Assembly (NCBI GenBank): GCA_903824785.1
Contig: CAIJYD010000040.1
Span: 62,001 to 126,000, forward strand
From: an uncultured Bacteroidota bacterium
GTDB taxonomy: Bacteria > Bacteroidota > Bacteroidia > Bacteroidales > VadinHA17
Length of the DNA: 64,000 nt
Direction of reading: 5' to 3'
Positions 19,708-29,408 of the stretch are shown piece after piece. The stretch's first letter is position 1; each line of letters opens with the position of its first letter. The position numbers and the translations under genes were made by a program. Under the pieces are notes generated by a model. It ran no database searches. It was not told the DNA's origin and was given only the letters and a program-made list of their open reading frames with translations.

Positions 19708-22011
19708 TTAAGAACTCTTTTTTGTTTTATCACTGTTTTCAATAATATTGATACAATCTTCTTTTGTAAGTTTTTCGTGGTCGGTACCTTTAGGGAGCCT
19801 GTAGTTCAGTTTTTCCTTAGCAAGATAGGGTCCGTACCTTCCGTTAAGTAGCATAATTTCGCCAAAGTCTTTGATAACCTTCTTTTTATCGCTGTCATTT
19901 TTTTCGAGAATAACCTCCACAGCTCTCTCAAAAGTTACTGCATAAGGATCATCCACCCCCTTTTTTAAGGAGTAGAATTTGCTTTTATGCCTTATATATG
20001 GACCAAATTTCCCTATTCCTACTATCATATCGGCCTCCTCATATTGACCTAAGGTTCGTGGAAGGCGGAAGAGATTCAGTGCTTCTTCTATAGATATTGT
20101 TTCAAGAAGCTGGTTTTTTGAAAGGCTGGCGAACCTGGGTTTTTCATCATTTGCCGAATCGCCGATCTGTGCAACCGGGCCGTATCTCCCCATCCTGACG
20201 GTTATTGGTTCTCCTGTTTCAGGGTGATTGCCAAGGACCCTTACACCAGTTTTTCTCTCCTTTTTCTCAAGTGTGTTGGTTACCGTTTTATGGAACGGGG
20301 AGTAGAATTTCTCAATCATTCCGGTCCATTTGAGATTTCCGAGAGCGATCTCATCAAATTGCTCTTCTACTTCGGCAGTAAAATGGTAATCAAGTATTTC
20401 TGAAAAATTCTCAACGAGAAAGTCATTTACGATCATTCCGATATCCTGTGGGAAAAGTTTTGATTTTTCTTTTCCTGCAATCTCTGTTTTTACCGACGCT
20501 GTCAGTTTGCCCTTCAGGAGCGTTATTATTTTTATCTGGCGTTTTTCCCCCGGTCGGTCTTCACGCGATACATACCCCCTGTTCTGAATTGTTGATATTG
20601 TAGGTGCGTAGGTTGAAGGTCGGCCGATTCCGAGTTCCTCAAGCTTTTTCACAAGGCTTGCTTCAGTATATCTCGGTGGCGGGGTTGTAAATTTCTGTGA
20701 AGCAGTAATATTTTCGTAAGATAGTGGCATTCCTTTGGTTACAGGAGGAATAACATATCTCTCTTCCTCGCTGCTCTCCTGATCGGTCGATTCGGCATAA
20801 ACTCTGAGGAACCCATCAAATTTGATCACTTCGCCGTTAGCCTGAAAGGTAACAGGGGAGTTATTCATATCGATTGAAATAGAGGTCTTTTCAATCTGGG
20901 CATCTGCCATCTGGGAGGCAACTGTCCTCTTCCAGATAAGTTCATAAAGTTTTTTCTCGTTCTGACTTCCTGTAGTGGTAGGATTATCAAGATATGCAGG
21001 ACGGATAGCTTCATGGGCCTCCTGGGCACCCTTGGTTTTTGTTTGAAACTGCCTCGTTTTGGAATATTTTTCACCAAACTCTGAAATAATCATCTCGCGG
21101 GCTTTGACAAGAGCCAGTTTTGAAAGGTTTGTAGAGTCGGTTCTCATGTAGGTTATTCTTCCCGCCTCATACAGTTTCTGAGCTACCGCCATTGTCTGTG
21201 CGACAGAAAAACTGAGTTTGCGATAAGCCTCCTGCTGCAGTGTGGATGTGGTAAATGGAGGAGCGGGCGAACGGGTGCCCGGTTTAATGCTGATACTACC
21301 AATTGAATATTTTGAATCATTGCACAACTCAAGGAATGCGGCCGCCTCTTTTTCACCGGAAAATCTTTTTGAGGCTTCTGCCTTTAGATAAGCGTTCTCT
21401 TCACTGGCAGCATCTATCCTGAAGAGAGCTGTTACCCGAAAAGCCGATTCGGTCGTAAAGGAGATTATCTCCCTCTCTCTTTCAACTAGAAGCCTCACAG
21501 CTACTGACTGAACTCTCCCTGCAGAGAGTGAGGGTTGTACCTTTTTCCATAGTACCGGGGATATCTCAAAACCGACAAGCCTGTCAAGAATGCGGCGGGC
21601 CTGCTGTGAATTGACCAGGTTCATATCGATAAGCCTGGGGTTTTCAATTGCGTTCGAAATGGCCTCTTTGGTAATTTCATGAAATACAATCCTTTTTGTG
21701 GTAGCAAGATCGAGTTTTAATACACTTGCAAGATGCCAGGCAATGGCCTCCCCCTCACGGTCCTCGTCGGAAGCGATCCATATATTATTCGAATCGGCAG
21801 CTGCTTTTCGCAACTCACTCACCACTTTAGCTTTTTCCTTTGGGATCTCATAATCGGGATTGAAGTTATTCTCAACATCAATACCCAGATTCTTTTTAGC
21901 CAGATCTCTGATATGCCCGAAACTTGACACAACGCGGAAATCTTTTCCCAGGAACTTCTCAATAGTCTTGGCTTTGGCCGGAGACTCAACAATTACAAGA
22001 TTTTCGATCAT
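19708..22011 (-). CDS. topA: DNA topoisomerase I
   Basis: Toprim N-terminus (LVIVESPAKAKTIEKFLG), YMRTDST active-site region, C-terminal topo repeats. Confidence 0.97.
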   Translation of the reverse strand: MIENLVIVESPAKAKTIEKFLGKDFRVVSSFGHIRDLAKKNLGIDVENNFNPDYEIPKEKAKVVSELRKAAADSNNIWIASDEDREGEAIAWHLASVLKLDLATTKRIVFHEITKEAISNAIENPRLIDMNLVNSQQARRILDRLVGFEISPVLWKKVQPSLSAGRVQSVAVRLLVEREREIISFTTESAFRVTALFRIDAASEENAYLKAEASKRFSGEKEAAAFLELCNDSKYSIGSISIKPGTRSPAPPFTTSTLQQEAYRKLSFSVAQTMAVAQKLYEAGRITYMRTDSTNLSKLALVKAREMIISEFGEKYSKTRQFQTKTKGAQEAHEAIRPAYLDNPTTTGSQNEKKLYELIWKRTVASQMADAQIEKTSISIDMNNSPVTFQANGEVIKFDGFLRVYAESTDQESSEEERYVIPPVTKGMPLSYENITASQKFTTPPPRYTEASLVKKLEELGIGRPSTYAPTISTIQNRGYVSREDRPGEKRQIKIITLLKGKLTASVKTEIAGKEKSKLFPQDIGMIVNDFLVENFSEILDYHFTAEVEEQFDEIALGNLKWTGMIEKFYSPFHKTVTNTLEKKERKTGVRVLGNHPETGEPITVRMGRYGPVAQIGDSANDEKPRFASLSKNQLLETISIEEALNLFRLPRTLGQYEEADMIVGIGKFGPYIRHKSKFYSLKKGVDDPYAVTFERAVEVILEKNDSDKKKVIKDFGEIMLLNGRYGPYLAKEKLNYRLPKGTDHEKLTKEDCINIIENSDKTKKSS

Positions 22012-22104
22012 TACAGAAGATATTTATTCTTTTTAACAGACGACAAAGTAAATCAATTAGGTACCAATCTTCAAAATAAACCGTTAAGATTCTTTAATAT
22101 TTAC

Positions 22105-22112
22105 TATTTTTG
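22105..22112 (+). promoter_or_regulatory. Bacteroidota -7 element (TATTTTTG)
   Basis: TAnnTTTG match 19 bp before the PBP1A ATG. Confidence 0.5.
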
Positions 22113-22131
22113 ACCCAAATTATGTAAGTAA

Positions 22132-24480
22132 ATGAAAGGCAATTCGAACAACAAAAAACAGCTGTTTTGGTTCTGGACATTATTCACCCTTCCCTTTGTT
22201 GTGGTTATTACTTTATTCATCCTGATTTCAAAGGAAAAACTTGGACCGATGCCTTCATTTGAAGAGCTTGAAAATCCTGAGTATTATCTTGCTGCTGAGG
22301 TCATATCTGAGGATGGAGTGCTTCTGGGAAAGATAAGTATTGAGAACCTTACATGGACAGAATACAAGGATTTTTCTCCCTGGCTTACCAGTGCCCTTGT
22401 AGCTACCGAGGATATACGGTATTTCAGACATTCCGGGGTTGATATTCGGGGTCTTGGAAGAGCTGTTATTCGTACAATGCTTTTAGGGCAGAATACAGGA
22501 GGAGGAAGTACAATAACACAGCAACTTGCAAAACAACTTTACCCCAGGGATACTGCCAAAACCTCTTCTCTGATGAGAAAAATCAAACTTGGCGTATCGA
22601 AGTTTAAAGAGTGGCAGACAGCAGTTAAACTTGAACGGAGTTATACGAAGGAGGAGATTATTACCATGTATCTGAACAAATTCGACTTTAACTATAATTC
22701 AATTGGAATAAAATCGGCTGCCAAGGTATATTTCAATACAACACCCGACTCGCTGAACCTGCAGGAAGCGGCAGTTCTTATCGGAATGCTGAAAGCTTCA
22801 ACAAGGTATAATCCTGTAAGAAATTACAATCTTATGCTTCAGCGAAGGAATGTAGTAATTTCCCAGATGGCAAAATATGGTTATATAACTTCATCCGTTT
22901 CCGACTCGGTGCAGAAATTGCCTATTAAAATTGATTTCAAGGTTGAAGACCATAACACCGGGCTTGCCACATATCTCAGGGAGTATATCAGGAACGTAAT
23001 GAGAAGACCTGAACCAGACAGGAATAAATATGTAAGGGAATCATCATATGAAGATGCATTGTGGGAGTGGGAAAACGACCCTCTTTATGGTTGGTGCAGC
23101 AAAAATAAAAAACCTGACGGATCAAACTATGATATCTATAAAGATGGGTTAAAGATTTATACAACGATCAATTCCCATATGCAGAAATATGCTGAAGAGG
23201 CTTTGGCGGAGCATCTTTCAAAAGAAGTTCAACCCGATTTTTACAGGAGGGCAAGAGGCTTCAGAAATCCTCCCTATTCGGATGACCTTTCAAAAAAAGA
23301 GGTTGATGATATAATGCTCTCTTCAGTTCAGCGCAGCGACAGGTACTATTCAATGCGCAGAGCCGGGGTCCCTGTGGATTCGATAATGCTGGCATTCAGA
23401 ACTCCCGTTAAAATGAGGGTCTTTTCCTGGAAGGGCAACAGGGATACAATTATGTCTCCTCTTGACTCTTTGAGATACTATAAATATTTTGTCAGGAGCG
23501 CCTTTCTTGTTGAAGATCCTCATACAGGATATGTAAAAGCTTATGTAGGTGGGCCGGATTTCAGATATTTTAAGTACGATGCAATAACACAACAAAAAAA
23601 ACAGGTAGGAAGTACAATTAAGCCTTTCCTCTATACAATTGCAATGCAAAACGGATATTCTCCCTGCTATGAGGTGGAGAATATTCCCAGATCTTTCGAC
23701 GTTGGCGATTCAATTCCATGGACTCCAAGAAGCTCAGGGCCAAAAGAATACCATGGCAAGATGGTTACATTGAAGTGGGGTCTTGCACAATCGGAAAATT
23801 ATATTTCGGCATGGCTGATGGAGCAATTCAAACCAACTGCCGTTACTGACCTTATGCGGAAAATGGGGGTCAGAAGTTTTATTGATCCTGTTCCTTCAAT
23901 ATTTCTCGGAACCTCTGATATAAAATTGGAAGAAATGGTTGGTGCGTATGGAACTTTTGCCAATAAGGGTGTATATACCAGGCCTATGTATGTTACCCGC
24001 ATCGAGGACAAAAACGGGAATACGATTTCGAAAATTACTCCAAAAATAGAAGAGGTGTTAAGTGAATCGCAAGCATATCTGATGCTAAACCTTTTGCAGG
24101 GTGTTGTGCTGACCGGATCGGGAAGAAGAATGAGGGTGGAACCGTATAATCTAAAGAACCAGATTGGAGGTAAAACCGGGACAACACAAAATAATGCAAA
24201 TGGCTGGTTTATGGGTGTTACTCCAAACCTTGTTGCAGGTGTCTGGAGCGGATGGGAAGACCAGTCAATACATTTCGAAACACTATCAGAAGGGCAGGGA
24301 GCAAATATGGCTCTTCCGGTTTTTGCAATATTTCTCAAAAAGGTATATGCTGATCCTCAGTTTGCAATAATGGAAACAGACGAGTTTGAGTATCCTTCGG
24401 GGTTTAATATGGAACTTGATTGCGATAAGGTCAGAAAGACTAATTCCCGTCGCGATAATTCACGAAGGGAGAGGTATTAA
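22132..24480 (+). CDS. Penicillin-binding protein 1A (transglycosylase/transpeptidase)
   Basis: GT51 motifs (ATEDIRYFRHSGVD, GGGSTITQQLAKQLY) and transpeptidase motifs (GSTIKP, KTGTT). Confidence 0.96.
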   Translation: MKGNSNNKKQLFWFWTLFTLPFVVVITLFILISKEKLGPMPSFEELENPEYYLAAEVISEDGVLLGKISIENLTWTEYKDFSPWLTSALVATEDIRYFRHSGVDIRGLGRAVIRTMLLGQNTGGGSTITQQLAKQLYPRDTAKTSSLMRKIKLGVSKFKEWQTAVKLERSYTKEEIITMYLNKFDFNYNSIGIKSAAKVYFNTTPDSLNLQEAAVLIGMLKASTRYNPVRNYNLMLQRRNVVISQMAKYGYITSSVSDSVQKLPIKIDFKVEDHNTGLATYLREYIRNVMRRPEPDRNKYVRESSYEDALWEWENDPLYGWCSKNKKPDGSNYDIYKDGLKIYTTINSHMQKYAEEALAEHLSKEVQPDFYRRARGFRNPPYSDDLSKKEVDDIMLSSVQRSDRYYSMRRAGVPVDSIMLAFRTPVKMRVFSWKGNRDTIMSPLDSLRYYKYFVRSAFLVEDPHTGYVKAYVGGPDFRYFKYDAITQQKKQVGSTIKPFLYTIAMQNGYSPCYEVENIPRSFDVGDSIPWTPRSSGPKEYHGKMVTLKWGLAQSENYISAWLMEQFKPTAVTDLMRKMGVRSFIDPVPSIFLGTSDIKLEEMVGAYGTFANKGVYTRPMYVTRIEDKNGNTISKITPKIEEVLSESQAYLMLNLLQGVVLTGSGRRMRVEPYNLKNQIGGKTGTTQNNANGWFMGVTPNLVAGVWSGWEDQSIHFETLSEGQGANMALPVFAIFLKKVYADPQFAIMETDEFEYPSGFNMELDCDKVRKTNSRRDNSRRERY

Positions 24481-24543
24481 ACCATAAAATAGTATTGTTT
24501 TGTTCTTGGGAAACTCTCTGAAATGAAGAATGAGGGCTTTTTC

Positions 24544-25905
24544 TTAACTGAACAGCGATCTTACCAGATTCTCAATTTTCCCGACAGGTATAATTTCAAT
24601 ATTAAGATCTTTCAAGAGTATGTTCCTGTGATATTTTGAAATATAGATTTTGGTGAATCCCATTTTTGATGCCTCCCTGATACGTTGTTCAATACGTGAA
24701 ACGGGTCTAATCTCACCCGACAAACCGGTTTCTCCTGAAAAGCAGACCTCCCTCCCGATCGGAATATCAAGGCTGGAAGAGAGAACAGAACTGATTATAG
24801 CAAGATCTATTGCGGGGTCGTTTACTTTTATACCCCCTGCAAGATTAAGGAACACATCTTTTATTCCGAGTCTGAACCCGGCTCTTTTTTCCAGAACAGC
24901 AAGCAGCATATTAAGACGGCGTATATCAAAGCCTGTCGAACTTCTTTGAGGTGTCCCATAAACAGCACTGCTCACAAGGGCCTGAGTTTCAATAAGAAAA
25001 GGCCGAAGTCCATCAACAGTGGCAGCTATTGAGATTCCGCTGAGTGCCTCGTCATGCTGGTTAATGAACATCTCAGAGGGATTGTCTACCTCTCTTAATC
25101 CTGTCTCAACCATTTCAAAAATACCTATTTCAGAAGTGGAGCCAAACCTGTTTTTAACAGAACGGAGGATCCTGTAAACAAAGTTATTATCGCCTTCAAA
25201 ATAGAGAACCACATCCACAATATGCTCAAGTACCTTTGGGCCGGCAAGTGTGCCATCCTTGGTAATATGTCCGATAAGGAAGACCGGAATTCCGGTAATC
25301 TTCGAATATTTCAGAAGTTGTGCGGCACATTCCCTGACCTGGGAGACCGAACCTGCTGAAGACTCAAGCATCCCGGTACTCATAGTCTGAATAGAGTCAA
25401 TTATTATTAATCCGGGTTTAATATTTTCAGCGTGTGCAAGGATAGTTTCCAGTTCAGTCTCGCTCAGAATATAGCACTGGGGATTGGTGTTTTTCATCCT
25501 TTTTGCCCTTAGACTGATCTGATCTTCGCTCTCTTCGCCCGAAACATACAGGATATTTTTCCCTTTAAGCGCGAGTGCGAGCTGAAGTGCAAGAGTTGAT
25601 TTACCGACCCCGGGTTCTCCTCCGAGAAGGATCAGTGATCCGCCTACAATACCTCCACCCAGGATCCGGTCGAGTTCAGAAATACCTGTTTTCTGGCGGC
25701 CATGTTCATCAGATTTTATATTATCGAGAAGCTCAGGCTTTCGTTTTTCCTGCTTAAGAACGAAAGAAGCCTGTGGCAGAGAAGAGGGAGCAACTATCTC
25801 TTCGTGATATGTATTCCACTCCTTGCAGGAAGGACATCTTCCAATCCATCTGGCCGATTCAACACCACAGTTCTGACATACAAATATTGTTTTGTTTTTT
25901 GCCAT
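24544..25905 (-). CDS. radA: DNA repair protein RadA
   Basis: C4 zinc finger CQNCGVESARWIGRCPSC, Walker A GEPGVGKSTL, KNRFGST motif. Confidence 0.97.
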   Translation of the reverse strand: MAKNKTIFVCQNCGVESARWIGRCPSCKEWNTYHEEIVAPSSLPQASFVLKQEKRKPELLDNIKSDEHGRQKTGISELDRILGGGIVGGSLILLGGEPGVGKSTLALQLALALKGKNILYVSGEESEDQISLRAKRMKNTNPQCYILSETELETILAHAENIKPGLIIIDSIQTMSTGMLESSAGSVSQVRECAAQLLKYSKITGIPVFLIGHITKDGTLAGPKVLEHIVDVVLYFEGDNNFVYRILRSVKNRFGSTSEIGIFEMVETGLREVDNPSEMFINQHDEALSGISIAATVDGLRPFLIETQALVSSAVYGTPQRSSTGFDIRRLNMLLAVLEKRAGFRLGIKDVFLNLAGGIKVNDPAIDLAIISSVLSSSLDIPIGREVCFSGETGLSGEIRPVSRIEQRIREASKMGFTKIYISKYHRNILLKDLNIEIIPVGKIENLVRSLFS

Positions 25906-25941
25906 ATCGATCCTCTTAGCCTATGGAGAGGTAATGTTGAA

Positions 25942-26955
25942 TTAAGGGTTTGGTGGAGTTTTATCTTTTTTGAAAATGATGAAGAAGGATATTGTTCCAA
26001 TGATGGAAACAAAGATCAGTTGAGATTCATGTGTCAGCAAGGCATATACAAGACCATCTTCAACAGGTATTCCGTTGACAATCAAAAGCCCCTGGGAGAC
26101 AAAATAGTGAAATGCCCCCAATCCGCTCTGTACCGGTGCCGACATGGCAAGCCCTCCGATAACGAGAATAAAAATACTGTTTCCATAAGTAAGGTGTGAG
26201 GTGCTCTCAATTGAGAATACAACAACCCATGTCATCAGGGAGTAGTTCACCCAGATAAACACGGTATGGAAGATAAATTCCCATTTACTTTTCAGATTGG
26301 TAATTGTCTTAAGTCCGTTGATGATACCACGGGCAAGGTCAAACATTTTTGAAAAGAATCTGATTTTTCTCAGGCTATGTTTGAATTTTACCATCAGAAT
26401 AAGTGAAACTGATCCCAGAGCAAGCAATATAACCCATAGGATCCAGGTGTTTCCAAACAGTAAAGTTATTTTTTGCTGTACAGGAACAAGAATACTCTCT
26501 TTCAGGAAAAGGCCAATCTGATTTCCACTTGTGAATATGAGAACGATCATTATCAGAAGAAGTGAAATAAAATCGATTGTCCTTTCAACTACAACGGTTC
26601 CAATAAGCTGATCGACGGGGATCTTCTCTTTTTTCCCAAGGGCGACACAGCGGGTTATCTCTCCTATTCTTGGTAATGCAAGGTTTGCAAGATACCCTGT
26701 CATTAGTGCATAAAAGGCATTTTTTGTTGAAGGGTTGAATCCAAGAGGGTTTACAAGTAATACCCATCTTCTTGCACGGCTGACAAAAGCGACAAAACCA
26801 AAGAATACTGATAGCAGGAGCCAGGAGTAATCAGCCTCCTTTAAACCGGCAACAAGCCTGTCAAATTTTACATTGCGGAATGCAATCCAAAGCAGAAGGA
26901 TTCCGACACCAAGGAATGCCATAAACTTCAGAGTTTGCAGAATATTTTTTCTCAA
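25942..26955 (-). CDS. Flippase-like/lysylphosphatidylglycerol synthase TM-region family protein
   Basis: Multiple TM helices; LALPRIGEITRC and AFHYFVSQGL motifs of the UPF0104/LPG_synthase_TM family. Confidence 0.85.
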   Translation of the reverse strand: MRKNILQTLKFMAFLGVGILLLWIAFRNVKFDRLVAGLKEADYSWLLLSVFFGFVAFVSRARRWVLLVNPLGFNPSTKNAFYALMTGYLANLALPRIGEITRCVALGKKEKIPVDQLIGTVVVERTIDFISLLLIMIVLIFTSGNQIGLFLKESILVPVQQKITLLFGNTWILWVILLALGSVSLILMVKFKHSLRKIRFFSKMFDLARGIINGLKTITNLKSKWEFIFHTVFIWVNYSLMTWVVVFSIESTSHLTYGNSIFILVIGGLAMSAPVQSGLGAFHYFVSQGLLIVNGIPVEDGLVYALLTHESQLIFVSIIGTISFFIIFKKDKTPPNP

Positions 26956-26957
26956 CT

Positions 26958-27308
26958 TCAGATAAGTTTATTAGTTTTTGTATCGGGGAAAATTATTACC
27001 GGCTTAAAGGATTTAGCCTCCTCAAAGTCGAGCATAGCATACGACATTATAATTATAACATCGCCAATAATAACTTTTCTGGCTGCAGCACCGTTAAGAC
27101 AAATATCGCCAGATCCACGCTCACCCTTAATTACATAGGTAACAAGACGCTCGCCATTATTCAGATTTAATACATGAACTTTTTCGTTTTCAATTAAATT
27201 GGAGGCATTCATCAGATCCTCGTCAATGGTGATACTCCCAACGTAGTGCAGGTTTGCACCGGTAATAGTTACTTTATGAATCTTTGATTTAACTACTTCT
27301 ATTAACAT
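26958..27308 (-). CDS. panD: Aspartate 1-decarboxylase
   Basis: [21 protein letters not shown] with Gly-Ser autocleavage site. Confidence 0.96.
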   Translation of the reverse strand: MLIEVVKSKIHKVTITGANLHYVGSITIDEDLMNASNLIENEKVHVLNLNNGERLVTYVIKGERGSGDICLNGAAARKVIIGDVIIIMSYAMLDFEEAKSFKPVIIFPDTKTNKLI

Positions 27309-27362
27309 AGCAAAATATCTTATTGATAGTAATCAGGATGCAAAGGTAGTTAACCTTTTGAT

Positions 27363-28220
27363 TCAGACCAACCCAATTTCAATATTATCTATAAGCCTTA
27401 TCTTGCCTGCTCTTACAGCAATACATCCAAAATACCTTTTCCCGATTACCATTTCGCTTCGTTTGTTCACAGGAATAAGCTCGGTATCATCCACAATATC
27501 AAAATATTCCACCTCAAATTGGTTGATTTTTCCAATACTGTTTTTAACAAAGGATTTGATTTGAGGTATATCAGAATCAGAGATCATTGCTGAGGCAGCA
27601 GATATAGTTTTATAGATTATGGAAGCATTCTTTCTTATTTCAGGTTCGAGAAGGCGGTTTCGGCTGCTCATTGCCAATCCGTCATCCTCGCGTATTATCG
27701 GATGGCCTATTATTCTGACTTTATTACCTGTCTGGCTAACAAGTGCTTTTATCACAGCAAGTTGCTGAAAGTCCTTTAACCCGAAAATTGCAATATCAGG
27801 CTTTACTATTTCGAATAGTCTGCTCACAACCTGGGCAACGCCATTAAAATGTCCCGGCCGCAGCCTGGCCTCCATAACATTATCTAGGTTTCCGAAATGG
27901 AATTCTCTGTTATCCTCAACAGGGTAGATTTCTTTATTGTCGGGAGTAAAAACAATATCGTTTTCACGGAGAACAGCTTCTAGAAGTTCAAGGTCATTTT
28001 CAAGTGTCCTGGGATAATTCTTAAGATCGTTTTTATCGTTAAACTGTGTCGGATTTACATAGATGCTCACCACCACAACCTGACATTGAGCTAAAGCGTT
28101 TTCCACCAGAGAAATATGTCCATTATGGAGAGCTCCCATGGTTGGTACAAAACCGACAGAATCTGATTGCATATTTCTGATCTGGTTCTGCAGCTCTATT
28201 ACAGTATTTAAAACCTTCAT
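27363..28220 (-). CDS. panC: Pantothenate synthetase
   Basis: VPTMGALHNGHISLV, FGLKDFQQL, SSRN motifs; next to panD. Confidence 0.96.
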   Translation of the reverse strand: MKVLNTVIELQNQIRNMQSDSVGFVPTMGALHNGHISLVENALAQCQVVVVSIYVNPTQFNDKNDLKNYPRTLENDLELLEAVLRENDIVFTPDNKEIYPVEDNREFHFGNLDNVMEARLRPGHFNGVAQVVSRLFEIVKPDIAIFGLKDFQQLAVIKALVSQTGNKVRIIGHPIIREDDGLAMSSRNRLLEPEIRKNASIIYKTISAASAMISDSDIPQIKSFVKNSIGKINQFEVEYFDIVDDTELIPVNKRSEMVIGKRYFGCIAVRAGKIRLIDNIEIGLV

Positions 28221-28558
28221 TAACCTATCTTTTTTACAAACTTAATCTGAATAATCAATAAAATCAGCGAAATCTGTTATGTTGCTTCGTTTTTGAAAAA
28301 TTCTTTTGAAGCAAAGTTCAGAAAAATCAGAACAAATTTACATAATGCCGCAAATAGAACCACATTGAAGCAGTAAAATATATTGCAATCAGATTCTGGT
28401 TTATAACTTACAGATTATGAGGTGCTAATATCAAAAATGGATAATGTGTTATATAGGAATAATAATTTGCAGAGGGTATTATAACAGCCAAAAAGGGAGG
28501 GGAACAGGGCAGTAATATCTATGATAACAGGCATAATTATTATGTTATTAAATTTTAC

Positions 28559-28566
28559 TATCTTTG
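28559..28566 (+). promoter_or_regulatory. Bacteroidota -7 element (TATCTTTG)
   Basis: TATCTTTGCACC 35 bp before the ATG of the glycogen-synthase-like gene. Confidence 0.6.
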
Positions 28567-28601
28567 CACCTTAAATCGAAATGGTATATCCAGGCAGATA
28601 G

Positions 28602-29408
28602 ATGGAAAGCAGGAAGGTATTATTCATTTCACAGGAGATCACTCCATATCTAGGGGAGACAAAGTTATCGAAGATAGGAAGATTTCTCCCGCAGGGCATT
28701 CAGGAAAGGGGGAAAGAGATCCGGACTTTTATGCCAAGGTATGGTTGTATTAATGAAAGGCGAAACCAGCTTCATGAGGTTATCCGGCTTTCAGGAATGA
28801 ATCTGATTATTGACGACACCGATCATCCTCTGATAATAAAAGTTGCTTCAATACAGTCGGCCCGCATGCAGGTCTATTTTATTGATAATGACGACTATTT
28901 TCAGAGGAAACACATTATCAGCGATACCGCAGGGCGGGAATTTGAAGATAATGATGAAAGGGCTTTGTTCTTTGCACGCGGTGTTATTGAAACTGTAAAG
29001 AAGCTCAGATGGGCACCGGATATTGTTCATTGTCACGGATGGATGTCAGCTCTGGTTCCGGTTTATCTTCGGAGTATATACAACGATGACCCCCTGTTTC
29101 ATAACTATAAGATAATCTATTCGGTTTACAATAATGATTTCATTACTCCGTTTAGATCAACATTCGCCGATAAACTGAGGTTCGACGGAATAGATGGAGA
29201 AAATCTTAAAATGGTTAAGTCTCCCGATTTTGTAAACGTCTCAAAACTGGCAATAAAATATTCGGACGGAATCATTATCGGTAGTGAAGATATTAATGAG
29301 GAGCTGACCAGATATATCAGTACAGTAAACAAACCTGTTCTCTCTTTTAAGGATGAGACAGAATATATTGATGCCTATAATGATTTTTATGACAAGATAC
29401 TTTTATAG
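28602..29408 (+). CDS. Glycogen/starch synthase-like protein, GT5 N-terminal domain only
   Basis: KVLFISQEITPY, PDIVHCHGWMSALVPVYL; 268 aa, lacks the second GT-B domain. Confidence 0.85.
   Translation: MESRKVLFISQEITPYLGETKLSKIGRFLPQGIQERGKEIRTFMPRYGCINERRNQLHEVIRLSGMNLIIDDTDHPLIIKVASIQSARMQVYFIDNDDYFQRKHIISDTAGREFEDNDERALFFARGVIETVKKLRWAPDIVHCHGWMSALVPVYLRSIYNDDPLFHNYKIIYSVYNNDFITPFRSTFADKLRFDGIDGENLKMVKSPDFVNVSKLAIKYSDGIIIGSEDINEELTRYISTVNKPVLSFKDETEYIDAYNDFYDKILL

Noticed and set aside
23799-24338. 179-aa minus-strand ORF inside PBP1A
   Set aside because: Antisense to conserved transpeptidase motifs; no independent start context or recognisable domain
25702-26199. 165-aa plus-strand ORF across the radA / flippase-like junction
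   Set aside because: Antisense to two well-supported genes; no recognisable domain
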